Below, piece by piece: positions 45,130-51,721 of a stretch of 64,000 nt of DNA. Origin of the DNA: Flavobacterium sp. (lineage in GTDB: Bacteria; Bacteroidota; Bacteroidia; Flavobacteriales; Flavobacteriaceae); the NCBI RefSeq assembly GCF_024710485.1, contig NZ_JANJUQ010000030.1, positions 62,001 through 126,000 on the forward strand, read 5' to 3'. Every line of letters starts with the position of its first letter. Within the stretch, counting starts at the first letter, position 1. The position numbers and the translations under genes are program-made. Under the pieces are notes generated by a model. That model was not told the origin of the DNA. It ran no database searches and saw only the letters and a list, made by a program, of their open reading frames with translations.

Positions 45130-45175
45130 AATGTCTTTATATCTGTAATCTGAATATCTGTAATCCGAAAATCTA
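45130..45175. repeat. Word-like spacer repeat (ATATCTGTAATC type)
   Basis: The spacer between the GNAT gene and the binding-protein gene repeats ATATCTGTAATC twice about 17 nt apart with related AATCTA words around. It belongs to the same spacer class as the one at 27.4 kb but has different words. Confidence 0.55.
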
Positions 45176-45709
45176 TCTAACATGCGGATTCTCCATTTGC
45201 CACCATTTCCAGGTAGCGCCGTCTTTATCGGTGTAATCTTCCATGAATTGCATCCCGATTTTTTGCAGAATGTGATTGGAAGCGCCATTGTCAAAATGCG
45301 TGTACGCATTCATCTTGTCGATGTTCATTTTTTTGAAACCGTAATCCAACCAGGCATAAGAGGCTTCCGTGGCATAGCCTTTGCCCCAAAATGGTTCTGC
45401 CAAGCGATAGCCGTAATCGTAAAAATTAGTGTTGCCGTTTTCTGTGTGGTCGTCTACGAATTTAATTCCGGTCCAGCCAATAAACTCTCCGGTTTCTTTT
45501 AGAATAGTAGCAAATCGACCGATGTTGTTTCTTTTGTATTGCTCGTTAACGTAGTGAATCACTTTGATGACTTCCTCTACTTTTTGTACCGGAGTTTGCC
45601 AAAGGTATTTGTGCACTTCCGGATTTTTATCCATAGCAAACATGGCTTCCGCATCGGAAAGTTCTAGCGGACGCAGGAGTAAGCGGTCGGTTTCTAAAAT
45701 TAAATTCAT
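45173..45709 (-). CDS. GNAT-family N-acetyltransferase (RimJ/RimL-like)
   Basis: The 178-residue protein has the GNAT features: an N-terminal LETDRLLLRPLELSD, a central WTGIKFVDD strand, the acetyl-CoA loop region GYRLAEPFWGKGYATEA (R/QxxGxG/A type) and HFDNGASNHILQKIGM near the end. RimJ/RimL-type enzymes acetylate protein N-termini or small amines. The substrate is not determined. Confidence 0.88.
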   Translation of the reverse strand: MNLILETDRLLLRPLELSDAEAMFAMDKNPEVHKYLWQTPVQKVEEVIKVIHYVNEQYKRNNIGRFATILKETGEFIGWTGIKFVDDHTENGNTNFYDYGYRLAEPFWGKGYATEASYAWLDYGFKKMNIDKMNAYTHFDNGASNHILQKIGMQFMEDYTDKDGATWKWWQMENPHVR

Positions 45710-45723
45710 GACAAGATGGTTTC

Positions 45724-45832
45724 ATAGCCCCGATGGAAGCGGCATCCTTTTTTACCGGTTCTCGATACATCCTGAAATAGTACACCGGAACTGACGGTAA
45801 AAAAGATACAGCGGACAGCGGGAAATAGCTCC
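45724..45832. ncRNA. Probable Flavo-1-type structured RNA element
   Basis: A 109-bp spacer element has two GC-rich, purine-patterned ends (AGCCCCGATGGAAGCGGCATCC and GATACAGCGGACAGCGG then AAATAGCTCC) joined by TTTTTTACCG/CGGTAAAAAA. On the minus strand, GTATC and GATGC extend this stem with a G-U pair and a bulged G, giving about 15 bp. I recall nearly the same ends in many flavobacterial spacers, and believe this is the Flavo-1 RNA motif. The strand of the RNA is not settled. It lies between the phosphorylase stop and the GNAT start. Confidence 0.6.
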
Positions 45833-45837
45833 TGAAA

Positions 45838-46704
45838 TTATTCGGCTAACTTATTTAAGGCGTAGGCAATTAATGCGTCTACAGCTTTGTACGGATCTTC
45901 GCTGAAGTTTCCGGTGGCGCGGTTGGCAATGATGGCGTTGAGCGACAAACACTCGTGGCCCAACAGTTTGCCCAAACCATAGATGGCTCCGGTTTCCATT
46001 TCGAGGTTGGTCATTTTGATGCCTTCGAACTCGAAGCTGTCCATTTTAGCATTGAGTTCCGGATCTTGGATTTCCAAGCGCAATACGCGGCCTTGCGGTC
46101 CGTAAAAACCGCCGGCAGTTCCGGTAAATCCTTTGAATATTTGATCGCTTTCCATTCTTTTTTCCAGCGTTTCCGAGCAAGCAATAACATAAGGACGGCC
46201 TTTTCGCATGTCCCAATTGGTCTGACTGATAAAGGCGTCTTCCATGGCTTTTTCCGAAATGTCGTCGATTAAATAGGAGCGAAGCATGTTGTCTAAGCCT
46301 AATCCGTACCGACTCATCACAAAACTGTCACACGGAATATCGGCTTGCAACGAACCCGAAGTTCCGATGCGGATAATGTTGAGCGACGTCAGGTTTTCTT
46401 TTGGTTTACGCGTTTCTAAGTCGATGTTGACCAACGCATCAAGCTCATTCATAACAATATCAATATTGTCCGGACCGATACCGGTTGACATGACAGTCAT
46501 TTTTTTGCCTTTGAAGTAACCGGTTTGGGTTTTGAATTCGCGCTTTTGCGTCGAAAATTCGATGCTGTCAAAGAATTGTGTAATTTTTTCTACGCGGTTT
46601 TGATCGCCAACGAAGATGATGTCGTGGGCAATATGTTCCGGTTTTAAGTTGAGATGGTAAACACTGCCATCCGGGTTTAATATTAATTCTGAAGATTGTA
46701 TCAT
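45838..46704 (-). CDS. Nucleoside phosphorylase (uridine-phosphorylase-like)
   Basis: The 288-residue protein belongs to the PNP/UDP phosphorylase family: the phosphate-binding IRIGTSGSLQADIPCDSF, the MSTGIGPDNI loop and NLEMETGAIYGL (purine/pyrimidine and ribose contacts, EMETG). It cleaves nucleosides to base and ribose 1-phosphate. Relatives in Bacteroidota are called uridine phosphorylase, but base choice is not shown. The gene precedes the Flavo-1-like element. Confidence 0.88.
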   Translation of the reverse strand: MIQSSELILNPDGSVYHLNLKPEHIAHDIIFVGDQNRVEKITQFFDSIEFSTQKREFKTQTGYFKGKKMTVMSTGIGPDNIDIVMNELDALVNIDLETRKPKENLTSLNIIRIGTSGSLQADIPCDSFVMSRYGLGLDNMLRSYLIDDISEKAMEDAFISQTNWDMRKGRPYVIACSETLEKRMESDQIFKGFTGTAGGFYGPQGRVLRLEIQDPELNAKMDSFEFEGIKMTNLEMETGAIYGLGKLLGHECLSLNAIIANRATGNFSEDPYKAVDALIAYALNKLAE

Positions 46705-46710
46705 AATTTT

Positions 46711-46762
46711 TTGTTTCGAGTTATGGTTTGCGGGTTTCGGGTTCCGAGTTTTAAACTTGAAA
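46711..46762. repeat. Word-like spacer repeat (GTTTCGGGTT type)
   Basis: GTTTCGAGTT, GTTTGCGGGTTTCGGGTTCCGAGTT and an inverse copy AACTTGAAAC fill the spacer between the phosphorylase and SUI1 genes. The period is near 7-10 nt and copies are degenerate. Confidence 0.6.
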
Positions 46763-46767
46763 CCGGT

Positions 46768-47100
46768 TTATCCGCCTACGCGTTTGGTTTTGAATCCTTT
46801 CTCTTGCAGGATTTTCATGATTTTGTCGCGGTAATCGCCTTGTATGATGATGGCTCCGTCTTTGAATGTACCGCCGACACTGAGTTTGGTTTTGATTTCT
46901 TTAGCTAAGATTTTAAAATCTTCGTCACTGCCTTCGTAGCCTTCAATAATGGTAGTGGCTTTGCCTTTGCGTTTTTCGTATTTGCAAATCATGGGTTCTT
47001 TTTGGATAAAGAGCTCGTGATTTTCAGCTACTGTTTCTTCCGTCTCATTGGAAGGTTCGTGATCGGGGAATAATTTCTTGAGTTGTTCTTGTAAGTCCAT
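46768..47100 (-). CDS. SUI1/eIF1-like translation factor (YciH family)
   Basis: The 110-residue protein has an acidic N-terminal 35 residues followed by a SUI1 domain (about 38-108): KGKATTIIEGYEG, LAKEIKTKLSVGGTFKDGAIIIQGDYRDKI. The KTKLSVGGT and IIIQGDYRD segments are the standard signatures. Bacterial SUI1/YciH proteins influence start-codon selection and stress translation. The gene is single and bracketed by word-like repeats on both sides. Confidence 0.92.
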   Translation of the reverse strand: MDLQEQLKKLFPDHEPSNETEETVAENHELFIQKEPMICKYEKRKGKATTIIEGYEGSDEDFKILAKEIKTKLSVGGTFKDGAIIIQGDYRDKIMKILQEKGFKTKRVGG

Positions 47101-47106
47101 TTATCG

Positions 47107-47190
47107 ATAAAGGTACTAAGGTTCTGAGTTGCTAAGGTCCTAAGGTTTTTTACCTGAGTTCCTCAGTGCCTTAGCACCTTGGCGTCCTAA
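47107..47190. repeat. Word-like spacer repeat (CTAAGGTNCTNAG type), with inverted part
   Basis: The spacer reads as an 11-nt periodic series (CTAAGGTTCTGAGTTGCTAAGGTCCTAAGG written in short words) followed by its inverted complement (CCTTAGCACCTTGG). The two halves could fold together. Confidence 0.65.
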
Positions 47191-47199
47191 TAAAAAACC

Positions 47200-47234
47200 A
47201 AAAAAGACATCAAGTTGGAAAACTCAATGTCTTT
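47200..47234 (-). terminator. Terminator of the 2OG-Fe oxygenase gene
   Basis: Arms AAAGACAT/ATGTCTTT enclose a smaller AGTT/AACT helix and lead, on the minus strand, into a T run. It lies about 23 bp beyond the stop. Confidence 0.75.
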
Positions 47235-47256
47235 GATGAAATTATTGAATTAACCT

Positions 47257-48207
47257 TTACTTTTTGAGTCCTAATTCTACCAAACGTTCGTCCAAGTATT
47301 CTCCAGCTGTAATATCGTCGAATGCTTTCGGATGATCGGCATCGATACATTTTTCCAAACAATTCAGAGGCATATCGCTTACCGGATGCATAAAGAACGG
47401 AATAGAGTAACGTGACGTTCCCCACAATTCTCTTGGTGGATTCACTACTTGGTGGATGGTTGATTTTAATTTGTTATTGGTGTGACGGGACAACATGTCG
47501 CCTACATTAATCATCAACTCGTCCGGTTGCGCCATGGCATCAATCCATTCGCCATTGTGATTTTGTACTTGTAATCCTTTGCCTTGGGCACCCATTAACA
47601 ACGTAATCAAGTTGATGTCACCATGAGCGGCAGCACGAACGGCGCCATCTTTAGGTTCGTCTGTAATAGGTGGATAATGAATTGGTCTTAAGATACTATT
47701 TCCGTCTTTAATGTAATTGTCGAAATAAAATTCATCCAAGCCAATGTATAAGGCTAAAGCGCGTAATACATACACGCCGGTTTTTTCTAACATTCTGTAA
47801 GCTTCTTTTCCGACTTCATTAAAATGAGGCAATTCGGCTACTTCTACATTGTCAGGATATTCGTTGGCGTATTTTGAGCCTTCACTCACATACTGCCCAA
47901 AGTGCCAAAACTCTTTTAAATCTCCGGCAGAGCGACCTTTAGCATGTTCTTTTCCGAAAGAAACATAACCTCTTTGTCCGCCAATTCCCGGAATTTCGTA
48001 TTTGGCTTTGGTTTCCAATGGCAGGTTGAAGAAATTGCGCACTTCTGCATACAAGTCTTCTACCAATTTGTCATCTAAAAAATGACCTTTTAGTGCAACG
48101 AAGCCGATGTCTTCGTATGCTTTTCCGATTTCATTTACAAATTTTTGTTTACGTGCCGGATCGTCCGACAGGAAATCACGTAAGTCAACACTTGGAATTT
48201 GTTGCAT
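47257..48207 (-). CDS. 2-oxoglutarate/Fe(II)-dependent oxygenase (isopenicillin N synthase-like fold)
   Basis: The 316-residue protein has the DIOX_N region (VDLRDFLSDDPARKQKFV, IGFVALKGHFLD) and the 2OG-FeII core with HGDINLITLL (His and Asp ligands), STIHQVVNPP (distal His) and the RYSIPFF RxS motif that binds 2-oxoglutarate. This matches the plant-type IPNS/flavonoid oxygenase family, in which bacterial members hydroxylate amino acids or small metabolites. Substrate unknown. It has its own promoter and terminator. Confidence 0.9.
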   Translation of the reverse strand: MQQIPSVDLRDFLSDDPARKQKFVNEIGKAYEDIGFVALKGHFLDDKLVEDLYAEVRNFFNLPLETKAKYEIPGIGGQRGYVSFGKEHAKGRSAGDLKEFWHFGQYVSEGSKYANEYPDNVEVAELPHFNEVGKEAYRMLEKTGVYVLRALALYIGLDEFYFDNYIKDGNSILRPIHYPPITDEPKDGAVRAAAHGDINLITLLMGAQGKGLQVQNHNGEWIDAMAQPDELMINVGDMLSRHTNNKLKSTIHQVVNPPRELWGTSRYSIPFFMHPVSDMPLNCLEKCIDADHPKAFDDITAGEYLDERLVELGLKK

Positions 48208-48262
48208 ACTACTAAAAAATTTTTGTTAATAACTCAGACTGAGGAAATCCCAATCATAACTA

Positions 48263-48297
48263 CAAATGTAACTAAATTTTAATTAGAAAAAGTCAAA
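48263..48297 (-). promoter_or_regulatory. Promoter of the 2OG-Fe oxygenase gene
   Basis: Minus strand: TTTG, 23-nt spacer, TACATTTG. The spacer is at the long end of the range, so the -33 assignment is less certain than the -7. Confidence 0.5.
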
Positions 48298-48351
48298 GTT
48301 ATTAACAATTGTTGTCCTATTACGCGTTCATTTACAGATATTAAGACAGTC

Positions 48352-48382
48352 TTGCATTTTTAAATTAAATGGGTTACATTTG
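48352..48382 (+). promoter_or_regulatory. Promoter of the T9SS gene at 48.4 kb
   Basis: TTG, 20-nt spacer, TACATTTG. An 11-bp dyad AAGACAGTCTT (48343-48353) overlaps the -33 element and may be an operator. The ATG is 29 nt downstream. Confidence 0.65.
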
Positions 48383-48410
48383 AAATGTTAACCTCCTAAA
48401 AAACAACCTC

Positions 48411-49142
48411 ATGAGAAAACTTTACGCTTTATTTTTATTGATAACTGTTGGCTTGTATGGGCAAACTGGCAGTTTATGTACCGATCCCATAGTTATAAAT
48501 AGTTTGCCTTACACCACTACAGACAATACGGCTAACTATGGTGATAATTACGATCCTCCGACAGCCACCCCAATTTCTTGTGGTGCAGGAACTTCTGGGA
48601 ATTATTATCTTGGTGGAAATGACGTGATTTACGCTTACACTCCAACAGCAAACGGAAATATTTCCATACAATTGCCCTCTGCGCCAGGTTGGACCGGTCT
48701 TTTTGTGTATACCAGTTGTGCCGGTATAGGAGCTGCACCTTATGCTTGTAATTGCAGTTCGGCTGCCGGTAACAGAACTATTAATGATATGGCGGTTACG
48801 GCCGGGCAAACATATTATATCGTAATTTCTTCATGGCCATCGCCTCAAACCATTGCTTACACGTTAAATGTAACGCAAAGCAATTTGGATAACAGTGAAT
48901 TTAATCCTAATAAAACGGTCACTTTGTATCCTAATCCGGTGCGACAAGAATTATTCGTGGAAACCGATGCATCGATTAAAAATGTCAGCATTATTTCGGT
49001 TAATGGACAACGTTTAGCGGCTAATTTAATCAATAACAATAGTATTAATGTTGACGGTTTGTCGGCCGGATTTTACATTTTAGAGATGACTACGGAAGAA
49101 GGACTACTATTGCGTAAAAATTTCATAAAAGCAGCCAATTAA
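48411..49142 (+). CDS. T9SS-secreted protein with type A sorting domain (243 aa)
   Basis: The protein has a signal peptide (about 1-17, ending LYGQ), a Cys-containing beta domain (about 20-160) that resembles the pre-peptidase C-terminal/PPC-like fold (NDVIYAYTPTANGNISIQLP, GQTYYIVISSWP), and a C-terminal T9SS type A sorting domain (about 170-243) with LYPNPVRQELFVE and GFYILEMTTEEGLLLRKNFI. It is exported across the outer membrane. It has no recognisable catalytic domain and may be an adhesin or accessory protein. Confidence 0.88.
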   Translation: MRKLYALFLLITVGLYGQTGSLCTDPIVINSLPYTTTDNTANYGDNYDPPTATPISCGAGTSGNYYLGGNDVIYAYTPTANGNISIQLPSAPGWTGLFVYTSCAGIGAAPYACNCSSAAGNRTINDMAVTAGQTYYIVISSWPSPQTIAYTLNVTQSNLDNSEFNPNKTVTLYPNPVRQELFVETDASIKNVSIISVNGQRLAANLINNNSINVDGLSAGFYILEMTTEEGLLLRKNFIKAAN

Positions 49143-49162
49143 AAAGCAGCATGATTGAACCG

Positions 49163-49195
49163 AAAACCCCGAGTATTGATTTGCTCGGGGTTTTT
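49163..49195 (+). terminator. Terminator after the 243-aa T9SS gene
   Basis: Arms AAAACCCCGAG/CTCGGGGTTTT with a 10-nt loop and a T tract. Confidence 0.85.
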
Positions 49196-49254
49196 CTTTG
49201 GTAAAATTGGCTTAACTTTCCTTTAAAAACTACAACGATTGAAATCTGTTTTTA

Positions 49255-49262
49255 TACTTTTG
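49255..49262 (+). promoter_or_regulatory. -7 box of the E1 dehydrogenase gene
   Basis: TACTTTTG fits TAnnTTTG and is 19 nt before the ATG. No well-spaced -33 TTG is found. Confidence 0.45.
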
Positions 49263-49281
49263 CAACACCAAAACAAACCCA

Positions 49282-51258
49282 ATGAAATTCGATAGAAAAG
49301 AATTGTCCAATATCCAGTTGTTGGACTTGTATAAAAGATTACTCAAGCCCCGATTGATAGAAGAAAAAATGCTCATCTTGTTGCGTCAAGGGAAAGTGTC
49401 TAAATGGTTTTCGGGCATTGGTCAGGAAGCCATTTCAGTAGGAATTACGGCTGCGTTAGACCAAGATGAATATATTTTACCAATGCACCGCAATTTGGGT
49501 GTATTTACCGGGAGAGACATTCCATTGCACCGATTGTTTTCGCAATGGCAAGGAAAGAAAAGCGGTTTTACCAAAGGAAGAGACCGCAGTTTTCACTTTG
49601 GTACCCAAGAGTTTAAAATTATCGGAATGATTTCGCATCTCGGACCGCAAATGGGTGTAGCCGACGGTATCGCTTTAGCCAATAAACTCAAGCAAAACGG
49701 CAAAGTTACAGCTGTTTTTACCGGAGAAGGTGCTACTTCGGAAGGCGATTTTCATGAGGCATTGAATATAGCCGCTGTTTGGGATTTACCGGTAATGTTT
49801 GTGATTGAAAACAACGGTTATGGTTTATCAACACCGACCAACGAGCAATACCGCTGTGAAAACCTGGCTGACAAAGGCGTAGGCTATGGCATGGAAAGTC
49901 ATATCATAGACGGTAACAATATATTAGAGGTTTATTTGAAAGTAGCTGAATTAAAAGCGTCGATGACAGTCAATCCTCGTCCGGTGTTGTTGGAGTTCAA
50001 AACCTTTAGAATGCGCGGTCACGAAGAAGCCAGTGGAACTAAATATGTACCTCAGGAGTTGATGGACATGTGGGCGATTAAAGATCCGATTGCCAATTAC
50101 CGAGATTATTTGATGACAGTTGGTGTGCTTTCTGAAGAAATGGATGCCGAGTTTAAAGCTAATATCAAAGCCGAAATTGATGAACATTGGGCCATTACTG
50201 TCGCCGAACCTGAATGCGAAGCCAGTTTGGAAGAAGAACTCAATGATGTGTATGAACCATATACTTTTGAAGTCTTTGAACCTGGCGCAGAAAAAGAAAA
50301 CATTCGTGTTATTGATGCCATTTCTTCGGCCTTACGCCAATCCATGGAACGCCATGAAAATTTGGTGATTATGGGACAAGATATTGCGGAATACGGAGGG
50401 GCCTTTAAAATTACCGATGGTTTTGTAGCGCAATTTGGCAAAGACCGCGTACGCAATACACCTATCTGTGAAAGTGCTGTAGTATCGGCGGCGAATGGAT
50501 TATCTATAAATGGTCATAAGGCTGTAGTGGAAATGCAGTTTGCCGATTTCGTGTCTACTGGATTCAATCCGATAGTGAATTTATTGGCTAAACAACACTA
50601 TCGTTGGGGCGAAAAATCGGATGTAGTAGTTCGTATGCCTTGTGGTGGCGGTACGCAAGCCGGACCGTTTCACTCACAAACCAACGAAGCTTGGTTTACC
50701 AAAACACCGGGCTTGAAAGTGGTTTATCCGGCGTTTCCGTATGATGCCAAAGGATTATTGAATACTGCCATTAACGATCCGAATCCGGTGATGTATTTTG
50801 AGCACAAACAATTGTACCGTTCCGTTTATCAAGAGGTTCCGACGGATTATTACACCATTCCTTTCGGGAAAGCCGCTTTATTGAAAGAAGGTACGCAAGT
50901 AACCGTTATTTCGTTCGGAGCCGGTGTGCATTGGGCTTTGGAAACCTTAGATAAACACCAGGATGTTAGTGCCGATTTGATTGACTTAAGAACATTACAA
51001 CCTTTGGATACCGAAGCGATTTTTACTTCGGTTAAAAAGACAGGTAAAGTTATTATTCTTCAAGAAGATACTTTGTTTGGCGGAGTGGCAAGTGACATTT
51101 CGGCTATGGTTACCGAAGCCTGTTTTGAGTATTTGGATGCGCCTGTGCGAAGAGTAGGTAGTTTGGAAACGGCTATTCCTTTTGTGAAGCCATTAGAAGA
51201 TCAGTATTTGCCTAAAGCTCGTTTTGAAACTTCATTACTTGAGCTTATAGCTTATTAA
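49282..51258 (+). CDS. Fused alpha/beta E1 subunit of a 2-oxoacid (branched-chain type) dehydrogenase
   Basis: The 658-residue protein joins the E1 alpha domain (about 1-320) and E1 beta domain (about 345-658). The thiamine-diphosphate motif reads [10 protein letters not shown] through VIENNGYG in the alpha part, and [13 protein letters not shown] follows. The beta part has [18 protein letters not shown] and [21 protein letters not shown]1 decarboxylates 2-oxoacids and acylates E2 lipoyl groups. The fused form is common in Bacteroidota and most like branched-chain E1, but substrate choice (2-oxoisovalerate, acetoin or pyruvate) is not proven. No E2 or E3 genes are nearby. Confidence 0.9.
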   Translation: MKFDRKELSNIQLLDLYKRLLKPRLIEEKMLILLRQGKVSKWFSGIGQEAISVGITAALDQDEYILPMHRNLGVFTGRDIPLHRLFSQWQGKKSGFTKGRDRSFHFGTQEFKIIGMISHLGPQMGVADGIALANKLKQNGKVTAVFTGEGATSEGDFHEALNIAAVWDLPVMFVIENNGYGLSTPTNEQYRCENLADKGVGYGMESHIIDGNNILEVYLKVAELKASMTVNPRPVLLEFKTFRMRGHEEASGTKYVPQELMDMWAIKDPIANYRDYLMTVGVLSEEMDAEFKANIKAEIDEHWAITVAEPECEASLEEELNDVYEPYTFEVFEPGAEKENIRVIDAISSALRQSMERHENLVIMGQDIAEYGGAFKITDGFVAQFGKDRVRNTPICESAVVSAANGLSINGHKAVVEMQFADFVSTGFNPIVNLLAKQHYRWGEKSDVVVRMPCGGGTQAGPFHSQTNEAWFTKTPGLKVVYPAFPYDAKGLLNTAINDPNPVMYFEHKQLYRSVYQEVPTDYYTIPFGKAALLKEGTQVTVISFGAGVHWALETLDKHQDVSADLIDLRTLQPLDTEAIFTSVKKTGKVIILQEDTLFGGVASDISAMVTEACFEYLDAPVRRVGSLETAIPFVKPLEDQYLPKARFETSLLELIAY

Positions 51259-51277
51259 CAACATATAGAGTTAATGT

Positions 51278-51305
51278 AAAAAGACACAAGCGCTTGTGTC
51301 TTTTT
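51278..51305. terminator. Bidirectional terminator between the E1 gene and receiver gene
   Basis: A 28-bp perfect palindrome (AAAAAGACACAAGC/GCTTGTGTCTTTTT) separates the convergent E1 and receiver genes and has T tracts both ways. Confidence 0.85.
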
Positions 51306-51331
51306 TTATTATTTTAAATTTAAAAGTGGAT

Positions 51332-51721
51332 TTATATACAATTCAGCAGGACTTCTTTGGATAATGGCTTGCTGATGTAACTTACTACATTTGGGTTTTG
51401 TTCTGCTCTCGATTTGTCAATCGGATTTAGTGAAGCTGATATTACGTGGATATGGCATTCAATATGTAAGTTGGATTTTACTTTCTCGAACTCATCTAAG
51501 AATTCCCAACCGTTGATTAAAGGCATATTTAAATCTAAAAAGATGACAACTCTTTTTCCGGGCTTAGATTCCTTGTTAATATTGATGATACCTTCTAAGG
51601 CTTGTTTGCCGTTAAAAAAGGTCTGAATATCGTCTGTTATGTTTAACAACGTAATGAGTCGTCGATGAAAATAATTCACAGACAAGTCGTCGTCGATGAG
51701 TATGATGGTATTTGATGTCAT
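51332..51721 (-). CDS. Single-domain response regulator (receiver only), minus-strand pair
   Basis: The 129-residue protein is a CheY-like receiver with no output domain: the acidic pocket ILIDDDLSVN, phospho-acceptor Asp in VVIFLDLNMPLING (about residue 65), the Ser/Thr in VISASLNP and Lys in YISKPLS. The Asn in DDLSVNYFHRR resembles the Rcp1/phytochrome-associated receivers. It overlaps the kinase stop by 4 nt (ATGA), so translation is coupled and the kinase is its probable phosphodonor. The downstream effect is unknown. Confidence 0.9.
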   Translation of the reverse strand: MTSNTIILIDDDLSVNYFHRRLITLLNITDDIQTFFNGKQALEGIININKESKPGKRVVIFLDLNMPLINGWEFLDEFEKVKSNLHIECHIHVISASLNPIDKSRAEQNPNVVSYISKPLSKEVLLNCI

